Counted from the stretch's first letter, positions 1-9,977 are shown. The stretch is 36,130 nucleotides of DNA from Candidatus Parvarchaeota archaeon (GCA_023380615.1 JAMCRO010000032.1:1-36130); one strand, 5' to 3'. Program-made: numbers and translations. The notes: generated by a model from the letters alone, not told the origin.

Positions 1-1643
1 CCGCTCGTAGTTATCGATGAGTTCTTCAAGGTTCCGTTGATGTAGAAGCTGCCGCTTAGCTGGTTGTTTATAGTAGATATCGAGAAGTGGAACACCAAAC
101 TAGTTCCGTTCTGTGTGTAGTTCTGTGTTGGCGTAGTTGTTATTGTCAAAGTAGGAGTAGCCTTAGATATCCTTTCATAGTAAGTTACATTTGATACACC
201 ACTTGAATTGCTGTATATAGTTACTTTATAAAGTCCCGCGGATAAATTCTTTAGATAGGTAATAGATCCCTTAGTAAAAGACACCATCTTCGTTCCATTG
301 ACATACAAAGAGATATAATCATATATATTAGATATACTGGCAGTAAAATTACTTTCCTCTCCGTATTTTATTGTACTATTGCTATCTTTTATACTGTTTA
401 GGTACAAAAAAATTGAGACCGGAACAGAGTATATATTACTTAAAGACACTTTAGGCATTATGCCATTTGGAGGATAAGCTCTAGTATCCACCCATTGGTA
501 AGTTGTATCATTGTAACTAGGCGTGCTTGCATTATACCAATCTCCCCCTAAGTACAGAGATTCATTACTTGCAGAAATTAAAGAACTATTAGAAGAATTT
601 AATTCAGATTTATAATTGCTCCAAAAATGTTGTTTTCCATTAAACCAATAAAAACTATAAACGCCAGGCAATTTGAAATTCTGCGGAGAAGCCAATAGAT
701 TTGATGAAGTTGATGAATCTGCGTAATATATCCCCGTTGTTTCATCATTTTGAGAATAACCTGCGTATCCGTTATATAAGAGGGATGAAACGCTATTAAT
801 CTCATCTTCAGTTGAAGTACTAGGAATTCCAGAAACCCATCCCATCGCTACCCCGCCGATTTCACTATTATTTTCGTAAGTATACGCATCTATTATTTGA
901 TTCGTTATATTGGTTTTATTAAAGTTTATGTAAACAAACGAAGACTCATCCCTATCGTTCGCTTGAAGAGATACCCCATTATTAACAGTAACGGATCCAC
1001 CATTAACTACTCCGAGATGGATATAAATTTCTATGAGGGAATCCCAACCTTTTGGCATAGATGTTCCATTAAAATTCCAATAATTTATGAAAACATTAGC
1101 ACCGTCGTCATATTCGGCGTATTTTGCCGATAATTGTGGCGCCTCCCCAGTTGATACGTTATTAAATAAGTTCGTACCATTAGATGCGTAACCGACTGCA
1201 ACATCATTTAAAACAGTATTGGCAGCTATACCATTGGGAAGTTTTATAAAAAATATGGCATATTTTGAGGTATGCCCTTCAAGCCAAGAATCAATTATTT
1301 TTCCATTTGTAGAGTTAAAGAACTCCACGTTCTGAAAAGCGTATTTACCAGTCATATTTATATGCCCGCTATTTGAAGAATTTATCGTAAGATTGACAAT
1401 TTGCTGAAAAGGTGAAGGAGTCGCAGAGGATTCTGAATTATTTATAGATAAAACTTGATAGTTTAATATTCCTGAAGGTACTGATATATTTTGATTTGCT
1501 GTTTCGGAATATTGAAGTATTGATGGTGTATACGTAAAATAGTTTGATGAATTAGTTAAGATAGGAATAAAATAAAATTCTAATCCTAAAATGGACGTAA
1601 TGATTAGTATTACTACTAATGCTACAAATGTACTCTTATTCAT
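1..1643 (-). CDS. Large secreted/surface protein, 3'-truncated by the window edge; DUF2341/LamG-like and Ig-like regions
   Basis: Reading frame open from ATG at 1643 to position 1 with no stop: MNKSTFVALVVILIITSILGLEFYF... N-terminal TM; motif GEAPQLSAKYAEYDDGANVFINYWNFNGTSMPKGW; many N-x-S/T sequons. Absent from ORF track because no stop lies in the window. Confidence 0.85.
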   Translation of the reverse strand, partial: MNKSTFVALVVILIITSILGLEFYFIPILTNSSNYFTYTPSILQYSETANQNISVPSGILNYQVLSINNSESSATPSPFQQIVNLTINSSNSGHINMTGKYAFQNVEFFNSTNGKIIDSWLEGHTSKYAIFFIKLPNGIAANTVLNDVAVGYASNGTNLFNNVSTGEAPQLSAKYAEYDDGANVFINYWNFNGTSMPKGWDSLIEIYIHLGVVNGGSVTVNNGVSLQANDRDESSFVYINFNKTNITNQIIDAYTYENNSEIGGVAMGWVSGIPSTSTEDEINSVSSLLYNGYAGYSQNDETTGIYYADSSTSSNLLASPQNFKLPGVYSFYWFNGKQHFWSNYKSELNSSNSSLISASNESLYLGGDWYNASTPSYNDTTYQWVDTRAYPPNGIMPKVSLSNIYSVPVSIFLYLNSIKDSNSTIKYGEESNFTASISNIYDYISLYVNGTKMVSFTKGSITYLKNLSAGLYKVTIYSNSSGVSNVTYYERISKATPTLTITTTPTQNYTQNGTSLVFHFSISTINNQLSGSFYINGTLKNSSITTS

Positions 1644-1755
1644 AACTAATAATAACGCGGCACAATATTAAAATGTAATAAAAAGAAAAAATACGATTCA
1701 ATACCTACAGAAAGATTAAAGGGTGGCATTTGATTGAAAATAAATGGTCAAAAAT

Positions 1756-2724
1756 TTACTTCTTATGAACTAAGAAACTAAACAGGCTTAAAATAGCAGT
1801 AGTCGTTACTGAAAGCAATAGTAGACTAAATGCAAATGAAATACCATACGAGGAATATGTTCCAGCAGCACCGAATCCAAACAGGTAATTAAAGCCGTAA
1901 GAAAGCGAACCCGAGATTTGTGTTAAAGGCAAACCTAATAATGCATCCAAAAACATTGCAAGTACAAACAATGCTGACAAGCTACCTAAAACAAGCAAAG
2001 CAGTTCTATGCATTTTCTTGTTGCCGTAAATAAGATATGCCAATATTATAGTTAGAATGAAGAAAACAATAAGAATGTCGTAATGAAGCATTCCTGAGAT
2101 TCTCAATAAACTATCATAAGCTAAAAGATAAATCGCTGCCGCTAGGCTTAAAACAATTGATCCAATCATTGTATAGTTTGCCGCCTTTACAAACTTTCTC
2201 TTCATTGAAAGTCCCAATCCCAAAAGCACAACTATTACAACTAGAAATATACTTCCCACATAATCAAAGTAATTTATCGGCTTTGAAGTACTAACGACTG
2301 GGGGAGTCACGCTTGGAGGCGTACTGCTTGTTGAATTCAAAACATTAACGGTTAACTGTACTGGGGAAACTGATGGATCATCGCCGGTTGCAGAAACATT
2401 GAATTTGTAAGTTCCTACTGGCGTTCCCTTTGCAACGCTTATAGCTAAAGTTCCGCTGTAAGTTGGATCCTGATTTAAAGTACTTGGTGTAAAGGTGATA
2501 TAACTGCTGGAAGGACTCTCGTTCAGCGAAGTTCCCCAGTAGCTTCCATTGAATAATGAAATAGTGAAACCTATATTAGATGAGCTGCCCTGCGATATAT
2601 TCACTGAATACTGCGTCAATGTGACCTTCGAATACCCGTAGCCTACTGCATGAACGGCATTTAACGCAAATACTAAAAGAAGAAGAAAAGCAACTGAAGC
2701 TATAATGATTTGCTTGGCTTGCAT
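1756..2724 (-). CDS. Membrane protein with signal peptide, Ig-like ectodomain and C-terminal TM helices
   Basis: 322 aa; hydrophobic N-terminus, Ser/Thr-rich beta domain, about 5 C-terminal hydrophobic segments. Confidence 0.75.
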   Translation of the reverse strand: MQAKQIIIASVAFLLLLVFALNAVHAVGYGYSKVTLTQYSVNISQGSSSNIGFTISLFNGSYWGTSLNESPSSSYITFTPSTLNQDPTYSGTLAISVAKGTPVGTYKFNVSATGDDPSVSPVQLTVNVLNSTSSTPPSVTPPVVSTSKPINYFDYVGSIFLVVIVVLLGLGLSMKRKFVKAANYTMIGSIVLSLAAAIYLLAYDSLLRISGMLHYDILIVFFILTIILAYLIYGNKKMHRTALLVLGSLSALFVLAMFLDALLGLPLTQISGSLSYGFNYLFGFGAAGTYSSYGISFAFSLLLLSVTTTAILSLFSFLVHKK

Positions 2725-2748
2725 AGTAACCGTAAAGATATTATCTTA

Positions 2749-3168
2749 TTAAAGCTTTTCTATGGCATTTGCTATCCTTTTCCTAAAGTCTTCTTCCTCG
2801 TTTTCATCTTTATACTTAGTTCTTGGCCACATGAAACCCCGTAAAGGCCTCCCTTTGTCCCTAGGGATTATGTGGACATGAAAATGCGGTACACTTTGGC
2901 TTACAATGTTGTTATTTATAAGCAGTATCCCATCACAGCTCATTCCTTTCTTTACGCCTTCTGCTATTCTTTTAGTCTCAACGGCAAGTTCCTTTAAATA
3001 ATCTTCAGAAAAATCAAATAATGTTTCAATGTGCTTTTTTGGTATTAACAAGGTATGTCCTTTGAATATCGGGCTTTTGTCCAAAAAGGCGATGAAATTT
3101 TCGTTCTCAAAAACTAAGCTTGCCTTCATCTCTTTTTTAGCTATTTTGCAGAAGACACATTCTTCCAT
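2749..3168 (-). CDS. HIT family protein
   Basis: CxFC near N-terminus and histidine triad SVPHFHVHIIPR. Confidence 0.93.
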   Translation of the reverse strand: MEECVFCKIAKKEMKASLVFENENFIAFLDKSPIFKGHTLLIPKKHIETLFDFSEDYLKELAVETKRIAEGVKKGMSCDGILLINNNIVSQSVPHFHVHIIPRDKGRPLRGFMWPRTKYKDENEEEDFRKRIANAIEKL

Positions 3169-3201
3169 CTATTTTTTAGGGAATTCATTTATAAAAGATT
3201 T

Positions 3202-3843
3202 TCATCTTTCGTACTGCACTATGTCCAATATTGCAGTATTCATGCTTTCCTTTATTTCTTTCAGGGCCTTTGAATCTCTAGATTCTATATAAGGCAGAAG
3301 ATCCAAATCCAAAGGGGTGTTCTCAAGTTTTCTATTGTAATTTTCATGCAGGTACTTTCCGACTTCTCTGTCATATTGATCCCACTTTACTCCTAAAAAC
3401 TTTATGAAATCCTTCTCTATGGAAGTTGCCAGCCTGTGGGAATATGCATAGGAGTGGCCGAAATCAACAAGCCATTTTTCAGTAACTTCATGATGTTTAG
3501 CTATGCTTTCTACCGTGTCAACGAGCTTGTTATTAACTGCAATTAACTTTGGAAAATTTTTGTCAAGAAAAATGCGTCTGCTGTCTACAGAATAACCTCC
3601 GGTGTACTTTATCGAATAATCTGTATTTATTACCATATCACTGACATCCCTGCTTTCCAACACTTTTCCCAGGTATCTCTTTTGATAATACGCAATATCA
3701 TTATCTACCTGAACTATAGAGTTTACTTTTAATTTTTTGTTCAATAAAATTTTTACCATTGAAGGGGAGATATAATTTACAGCTAGTGCTATGACTTGGC
3801 CGTTTTCACTCCTTTTTTTAGATAAAATCCGATATTTCATCAT
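3202..3843 (-). CDS. Uncharacterized protein with conserved-looking H-H-E-x-x-E / H core
   Basis: 213 aa; RRIFLDKNFPK...ESIAKHHEVTEKWLVDFGHSYAYSHRLATSIEK. Confidence 0.7.
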   Translation of the reverse strand: MMKYRILSKKRSENGQVIALAVNYISPSMVKILLNKKLKVNSIVQVDNDIAYYQKRYLGKVLESRDVSDMVINTDYSIKYTGGYSVDSRRIFLDKNFPKLIAVNNKLVDTVESIAKHHEVTEKWLVDFGHSYAYSHRLATSIEKDFIKFLGVKWDQYDREVGKYLHENYNRKLENTPLDLDLLPYIESRDSKALKEIKESMNTAILDIVQYER

Positions 3844-4053
3844 ACCTTAAATAATCCTCCTCGATATTTATACTTTTTTATGATTAACTTGTAAATTTTC
3901 TTAATCATTTTAAGTATTCATAAGTAATCAAATATCATATATAAAGGTTACTCTTTTAAATTATGCAAGTTTTTAGTAAAAACACCTGGGATTTATGGAT
4001 TTTCACTTGATTATAACATAAAGGTACTTAAATTTCCAGTTGCTTATGAATGT

Positions 4054-5274
4054 ATGGAGGATCAAAAGTCAGAGATGCTAATGCTTTTCGGATGGGTATT
4101 TGCGATACTCATCATAGCAGTCGTAATGCTTTATCCATACAGTGATTACCAATTTACGACCTTGGGCATCAGTAGCGGAGTCAACCTTTATTCATGCAAG
4201 TATTCTGAACCAGCGCCGATGGGAATAGTAGATTATGGGGTTAGCAGCTATGGCAATGTCTATAATATCTCTACGGATTCAATACAAAGCAGTATAAACT
4301 TGAACAACTTACTTACAAACTTAAGCGGTGATTACAATGCATCTATACAATTAAATGTGAATGTTATGTTGAAATATCAAAATCAAACGCAGGCCTATTT
4401 TGCACAGAATGTTATTCTTATGGATACGCAGACGGGGCAGATAAACTTTATAGACAATGTATGGAATGACTCAGCTATAAATACGAGCTTGAATAACCTG
4501 TTAATAAAAGGAAACGGTACTGTTTCCCCCTCTATCAAGAATTATACCTACTATTATTTTTATCAGGCCGCAAATCAAACTGGAGATAATATAACATTAA
4601 AGAACAATCAAACTGTTTACCTAATGACAAACACTAGCATTTCAAAAAAAGGCATTCCCGAAATAATATTCTCATACAACGACGGATACGGCTGGATAGA
4701 GTATGACAAGGTAAACTTGCTTCTAAATGAAAACATAAAAAATTATTCCATTCTTATAAGCGGATTCAATTACACCCCTAGCTACAACTTTTATGATGCG
4801 GGCATAATACTTGGCGGACCTGGTGACGGTTCTAATACTACACTTATAAAAGGATCTGCCGAATTTACACTAAGTTATTGGAATGGGAATAACTTCCAGA
4901 ATGTACAGGATGCATATGACTTCGGGTGTGACACTGAAGAAGGAATAAACAATGCCGTTGTATCTCCGTCATTTTACAATAAGGGGTTATTATACGCTAA
5001 CATAAGCAGCGGAAAAGACATTTATCTTGGAAACTTATGGTCAATGAACTCCTCTAATATAGGAATACTTGACGTAAACAGCTCCATTAGCAATATTATA
5101 ATTTCATTGAGCAAAAATGGCCATGCATTTAATGAAAGCTTGACAAGTGGAAAAGGCGAATTTACAATGGAAGCAGGAAGTTACATTATAAATGCGTATT
5201 CTGATGGTAACAAAATCTACAGTGAAAATTACACCTTAAAGAAAGAGATTATTAATACAATAAACATAAGCTAA
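4054..5274 (+). CDS. Secreted/surface-anchored protein with N-terminal TM helix
   Basis: 406 aa; N-terminal TM, many N-glycosylation sequons, beta-rich composition. Confidence 0.75.
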   Translation: MEDQKSEMLMLFGWVFAILIIAVVMLYPYSDYQFTTLGISSGVNLYSCKYSEPAPMGIVDYGVSSYGNVYNISTDSIQSSINLNNLLTNLSGDYNASIQLNVNVMLKYQNQTQAYFAQNVILMDTQTGQINFIDNVWNDSAINTSLNNLLIKGNGTVSPSIKNYTYYYFYQAANQTGDNITLKNNQTVYLMTNTSISKKGIPEIIFSYNDGYGWIEYDKVNLLLNENIKNYSILISGFNYTPSYNFYDAGIILGGPGDGSNTTLIKGSAEFTLSYWNGNNFQNVQDAYDFGCDTEEGINNAVVSPSFYNKGLLYANISSGKDIYLGNLWSMNSSNIGILDVNSSISNIIISLSKNGHAFNESLTSGKGEFTMEAGSYIINAYSDGNKIYSENYTLKKEIINTINIS

Positions 5275-5307
5275 AATTAGTTATTTTAGAAAGCAAGTAA
5301 TTAATAA

Positions 5308-6984
5308 TTACCTTACTTTTTCTGCGCCCTTTGCAACACCGTGTTTTGTAAACGCGGAAAGTATTGCTGCTACGATAAGTATAGCTATCCCTATATATAG
5401 TGCTGTTCTCAACCCTTGCATAAACGGAGAAGCAATCAGTTTTGGAATAAAGCTGCTTTCGTTCATAATCTTTAATGATGAATTGGGTATGAGCGAAGTC
5501 AATGAAGCCGGAGCTTGAGACAAAAACGTCGATACGGGGTTTATCCCGAGAAACGCCGAGAACAGGAAAGAAGAAGCAGGTATAGCAGCGAACTGCGAAG
5601 ACAGTGCTGATGGAACATTCAATGATGTTAACTGCGTCGATATTATAGAAGGCAATGCATATGAGAATACAGTTATGGCTATTGTAAAGAATATTGCCAT
5701 ACTTATCATCTGGCCTATATTTGCAAATGTTGTCCTAATACCATTGCCTACACCCCTGTCTTTCCAGGGTAAAGCGTCCATTGCTCTCTTTGTGTTTGGT
5801 GCGGCAAACATCCCATTTCCTGCACCTATGGCAAACAATACTATGGCAAATGGAATATAAGAGAAGTTGGCAGAGAATGTAGTTAACAGGAACAAACCTA
5901 CTGCTGTTATCAAAAGACCAACAGTACTAAACACCCTTGCACCAAATCTATCCGTTAAAACGCCGCTTATAGGCCCAAGAGCTATAAACCCTACCATTAA
6001 GGGTATCATGTATATCCCTGCCCAAAATGGTGTCTGAGCAATCGTAAAATTATGCAATGGAAGATAAACGCCCTGCAGCCAGATTATAACCAAAAACATT
6101 ACGGCGCCTCTGGCAAGAGCACTTAAAAACAGGGCAAGAGAACTGAAAAGAAACTGTATGTTTCTGAATAAAGATAATTTAAACAATGGATTCTTTATTT
6201 TCCTTTCTATTGGAATAAACAATATTATAAGCAAGATACCTATAACAAGACTTGCAATCACCCAGGGATTCGTCCAGCCCAATGGATTCGTCTTGTAAGG
6301 AGTAAGGGCGTACGTAAAGCTCAGTGCAACAAGTATTAAACCGGAAGAAAGAGCGAGATTTCCTTTCCAGTCCAGCCCTCTTTTCTTGCCGCCTGTCTTT
6401 TCCTCTTTTAATTTATAATAGGACCAGAAAGCACCTAAAACTGCGAAGGGGATATTGACTATAAATATCAAGTGGAAATCAAACGGGGCCAACAAACCTC
6501 CGGCTACCAGCCCTATAAATGAACCTGCAAGGAAAGCAACCTGGTTGGTTCCCAGTGCTTTTCCTCTTTCGTTGTCGGGAAATGCATCCGTTAAAAGTGC
6601 CGTGCTGTTAACCATTATGAATCCGCCGCCGACTCCCTGTACCAACCTGAAGATTATTATGAACAAAACGCCATTTGTACCGGAATTATATGGTGTAAAG
6701 GAAAGAGCTATTGACGCTGCAGCAAAGATTGCAAATCCTATTGTATAAAATCTTTTTCTTCCATAGTCATCGGATAACCTTCCAAAAGTAACGAGAAGAG
6801 AAGCTGTTACCACCATGTAACCAAGAAGAACCCACAGAAGCAGCGTAAAATTGCCTGGTGCGAGAGGATTAACGTTTAAACCACGGAATATTGAAGGAAG
6901 AGATATAAGTATTATTGTGGCGTTTATAGAAGCCATCAAACCGCCCATGGTTGTATTAGCTAGAACTGTCCATTTATACTGCAT
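5308..6984 (-). CDS. MFS transporter, DHA2 (EmrB/QacA-like) drug efflux type
   Basis: 558 aa, about 14 TM; GRLSDDYGRKRFYTIG motif; RLVQGVGGGFIMVNSTALLTDAFP. Confidence 0.9.
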   Translation of the reverse strand: MQYKWTVLANTTMGGLMASINATIILISLPSIFRGLNVNPLAPGNFTLLLWVLLGYMVVTASLLVTFGRLSDDYGRKRFYTIGFAIFAAASIALSFTPYNSGTNGVLFIIIFRLVQGVGGGFIMVNSTALLTDAFPDNERGKALGTNQVAFLAGSFIGLVAGGLLAPFDFHLIFIVNIPFAVLGAFWSYYKLKEEKTGGKKRGLDWKGNLALSSGLILVALSFTYALTPYKTNPLGWTNPWVIASLVIGILLIILFIPIERKIKNPLFKLSLFRNIQFLFSSLALFLSALARGAVMFLVIIWLQGVYLPLHNFTIAQTPFWAGIYMIPLMVGFIALGPISGVLTDRFGARVFSTVGLLITAVGLFLLTTFSANFSYIPFAIVLFAIGAGNGMFAAPNTKRAMDALPWKDRGVGNGIRTTFANIGQMISMAIFFTIAITVFSYALPSIISTQLTSLNVPSALSSQFAAIPASSFLFSAFLGINPVSTFLSQAPASLTSLIPNSSLKIMNESSFIPKLIASPFMQGLRTALYIGIAILIVAAILSAFTKHGVAKGAEKVR

Positions 6985-7008
6985 CCGATATTTTACTTTT
7001 TCTTGTAT

Positions 7009-8139
7009 TTAAATATTTACAAGCCTATGCAGCTTCTCTATCTTATAAAGTGATCTTTTCTTGTTCTTATCCTCAATTTTTGAATTCAACACAGTTTGTT
7101 TCATGCTTTCTATGACTTCTTCTGCTACTTTCCTATTTACAGGGTAAGGTACGCCGTCCTTTCCGCCTATGGTAAAGGCGTATTTGAAGGGATCGTATGG
7201 ATAATCCACAGGGTCAAGAAAAGACGGTGGCTCATTGTATATTAAATCGGCTATCAAAAACATCGACCTTGCCGTAGATGCTGTCAATCCCCCAAAAAGA
7301 GACTCGGAGAGGTTGGAAAAACTGTCATTTTTAATTTTTTCTAGGTTTCTCTTAAGTTTCTGTATGCTTATGGGCTTGTAGTATTCTATCCGTTTTGCCC
7401 TGTCAAAACCGGATATTGCGGCGCTTTTTTCAGATAGCTCTAGAGTGGTGTTGCCTTGCAATGTGTTCAAAGCCTTGCCGTAATCTTTTATTATTTTGTC
7501 TTTGCCACTATTGACTTCTTCAAGAACGACCTTCCTTGTTTCATATACATTTTTATCCAGAAGATTTATGGCAGTTCCATTTGTGCCGCTTATGGCAGAA
7601 TTCGGCTCGCACTCAAAGTTATCTACATCCAATAGATGATATCTTCTAGCATACTTTGTGTATGGGTTCATTCCCTGCTGTATAACAAGCCACTTGCCGG
7701 TTTTAGACACAAGCATGTAATGTATGTAAAGATTGTAGCCATCCTGCAAAAGCACCGAATCCGTCTTTGCTGACAAAGCGCTACACTGCGTTAGTTTGTC
7801 TGTTTCTATGTCAAATAAATTCGCTGACCTGAGTTCGTCTTTAACTGATACAGAAGCCTTTCCCTTTCCACCGAAAACTGCGATACCGTCTTTTTGTTTT
7901 ATTACCTGTTTCAAAATTGAAAGCAGAACTGTTGTGGAACCGCTGGAATCCCAGTCCATGCCTATGGCATTATTCAAGGCCTGAAACCACATCGGATTGG
8001 AAAGCCTCTCAAGCAGTTTATCCTCTCCATATTCATACAGCATCGTGTGTACTATTGCATCGCACATTCCTTTCATTGTTTTCAACAGATAATCCGGCAC
8101 ATGGCCGTAATGCAATGGTAAGTCTGCTATTCCTGTCAT
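7009..8139 (-). CDS. DUF763 domain-containing protein
   Basis: TGIADLPLHYGHVPDYLLKTM N-terminus; GLTASTARSMFLIADLIYNEPPSFLDPVDYPYDPFKYAFTIGGKDGVPYPV. Confidence 0.88.
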   Translation of the reverse strand: MTGIADLPLHYGHVPDYLLKTMKGMCDAIVHTMLYEYGEDKLLERLSNPMWFQALNNAIGMDWDSSGSTTVLLSILKQVIKQKDGIAVFGGKGKASVSVKDELRSANLFDIETDKLTQCSALSAKTDSVLLQDGYNLYIHYMLVSKTGKWLVIQQGMNPYTKYARRYHLLDVDNFECEPNSAISGTNGTAINLLDKNVYETRKVVLEEVNSGKDKIIKDYGKALNTLQGNTTLELSEKSAAISGFDRAKRIEYYKPISIQKLKRNLEKIKNDSFSNLSESLFGGLTASTARSMFLIADLIYNEPPSFLDPVDYPYDPFKYAFTIGGKDGVPYPVNRKVAEEVIESMKQTVLNSKIEDKNKKRSLYKIEKLHRLVNI

Positions 8140-8225
8140 ATGAAATAGTAAATTAGCTATTATTTATACAAATATCGGAAAATTACAAATGAAAAGCTTT
8201 TATGAATTGACTGGCATAACAAGAA

Positions 8226-8744
8226 ATGCAACGTATACAAGGCTGGGAGATATTCGCCAACCTTTTAAAACAAAATAAGAGTTTTGTTACCGTTCCTCTT
8301 GTAATCTTCTCTGCTTATGTTTATTTGTTTATGCATGACCAAGTCGGAATATCCGCATTTTCATTCCTTTATCCAGTGTTTGACATTATATGTGCATTTT
8401 TACTCAGCTTTACAATAAGCCTTATCATAGCCATAAATTACTACATAATAAAAGCAAGAAAGAATGCAAATAAAAGAAACACGGGGTGGGCCATATTCTT
8501 CAGTTTATTATCCACGCCTTTCTGCTGCAATGTTTTAATTCCATTGTTTATCGCGTTTATATTTGGATCAGCGGCTCTTTCACCGGTATATGACACTGCA
8601 CAGCGTTTACTTGTTGAGTATGACCCGCTTATAATTGTAATCTCAATAGTTATTATATACATCTTTTATGAAAGGTCCCTGAATGCTTTCATAGGCTGCA
8701 AAATAAAACTGCCTGTAAACAAAAACCTAAGAAGTCTTGGCTGA
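8226..8744 (+). CDS. Small polytopic membrane protein, unknown function
   Basis: 172 aa, about 4 hydrophobic segments. Confidence 0.65.
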   Translation: MQRIQGWEIFANLLKQNKSFVTVPLVIFSAYVYLFMHDQVGISAFSFLYPVFDIICAFLLSFTISLIIAINYYIIKARKNANKRNTGWAIFFSLLSTPFCCNVLIPLFIAFIFGSAALSPVYDTAQRLLVEYDPLIIVISIVIIYIFYERSLNAFIGCKIKLPVNKNLRSLG

Positions 8745-8753
8745 ATAAACCGG

Positions 8754-9734
8754 TTATCTTATCCTTGATCTGCCTTTTTTAAATGGATTCTTTGCAGTCG
8801 TTTTTATTCCTTTTCTCTGCGGAAGGAATATCTCGGCAAGCATGCACCTTATGCTACCGCCACCGCATTCTTCTATTGTGCTCACATCTATGCTTATTAT
8901 ATCACAGTACTTTTCTATCTCATATTTCTGTTCCTTTGACAATGAGTTTAAAGCTTTTTTTGAGATTACCAGCTTCTTATTTCCTATTGAATCCAACAAT
9001 TCTAGGGCATTGCCTGCAAAATCTAGGATCTGCTTAAATGTTAACTCAATTAGAGTTTTGCCGGAATCTTTAATGGCCGAGACAACGGCCTTCTTCTCAC
9101 CCTCATCTGTTATAGAATCCAAGCAAATCATAACAAATTTTCCTCCCAATGCCATCATAACGTTCGTATGGTATATCGGAAAACCGGTTTCATCGTAAGC
9201 ATGAAACTTTATAGGTTTGTATTTCATTTCGCTGCAAAACTTATTTAATACCTCTTCATTGGTTCTCTCGGAAAGACAAGCATAAGCGATATTGTTCTCA
9301 CGGTCAAGAACTAGGCTGCCAGTACCTTCAAGGAATTTATTCTTATTTTCGTAATAAGTAAGGTCTATCACTTTGGAGCAGGAGAACCCGTAAAGCATGG
9401 AAAGATTCTGAATTATATCCGGCCTTCTTTCATTTCTTCTATTTAATGCGAGCATAGGATAAACAACGGTGGTTCCGTCTGGATGAAATGATACCCAGTT
9501 ATTTGGAAATATTGAATCGGGAGTGTCGATTTCCGTCAAATCATCAAAAACAAACACGTTTATGCCGTTCATTCTAAGCGTCTCTACGGCACGGTTGAAT
9601 TCCTTCAGGGCCTGCAGATTAACCGAAGAATTTGTTTTTTTCTGGAATTTATTTGTTTTTGCCGTTTGCTCATTGAAGCCAAAATTATGCGGCCTTATCA
9701 TCATTACATTGCTAGTCAATGCCTTTTCTTCCAT
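8754..9734 (-). CDS. ctlX: Citrulline utilization hydrolase (CtlX)-type amidinotransferase-superfamily protein
   Basis: MMIRPHNFGFNEQTAKTNKFQ, FPNNWVSFHPDGTTVVYPM, EGTGSLVLDR, YHTNVMMALG, and catalytic-Cys motif GGGSIRCMLAEIFLP. Confidence 0.85.
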   Translation of the reverse strand: MEEKALTSNVMMIRPHNFGFNEQTAKTNKFQKKTNSSVNLQALKEFNRAVETLRMNGINVFVFDDLTEIDTPDSIFPNNWVSFHPDGTTVVYPMLALNRRNERRPDIIQNLSMLYGFSCSKVIDLTYYENKNKFLEGTGSLVLDRENNIAYACLSERTNEEVLNKFCSEMKYKPIKFHAYDETGFPIYHTNVMMALGGKFVMICLDSITDEGEKKAVVSAIKDSGKTLIELTFKQILDFAGNALELLDSIGNKKLVISKKALNSLSKEQKYEIEKYCDIISIDVSTIEECGGGSIRCMLAEIFLPQRKGIKTTAKNPFKKGRSRIR

Positions 9735-9735
9735 T

Positions 9736-9766
9736 GCAGTTTATGAGCAGATAATCTAGCAACTGC
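9736..9766. repeat. Inverted repeat GCAGTT-N19-AACTGC in the ctlX 5' region
   Basis: Perfect 6-bp arms at 9736-9741 and 9761-9766, between the ctlX ATG and a TTTAAATAA box on the minus strand. Confidence 0.5.
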
Positions 9767-9865
9767 TAAAAATTATTTAAAGAATAGAACTTATATTTAA
9801 ATGTTTAAACTGTTTTCTAATGACTTTTTAATGCTGATTAAAGACGATTTTAATAAATAAAAGCC

Positions 9866-9977
9866 TGGGGTTGCCAGGATTTGAACCTGGGTCAAGCGGT
9901 TTCTTCTTAATCATCCTTAGCGTCATTTTTCCAGACAAGCTGGAGCCGCCTATTCTGCCTGGTTAGACTACAACCCC
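9866..9977 (-). tRNA. tRNA-Trp(CCA) with a 39-nt intron at 37/38 (9901-9939)
   Basis: Acceptor GGGGTTG/CAACCCC, discriminator A, T-arm CCAGG-TTCAAAT-CCTGG, anticodon stem GGCGG/CCGCT around CTCCAG^intron^A. Confidence 0.92.

Noticed and set aside
599-1133. Small ORFs 599-805 (-) and 897-1133 (+)
   Set aside because: Both lie inside the long open surface-protein frame and have atypical composition.
5290-5310. Palindrome GTAATTAATAATTAC between convergent genes
   Set aside because: AT-only and short; could be a weak terminator but easily arises by chance in AT-rich intergenic DNA.
9901-9939. C/D-box guide sRNA in the tRNA-Trp intron
   Set aside because: Intron is only 39 nt and lacks a full C/D'/C'/D set.
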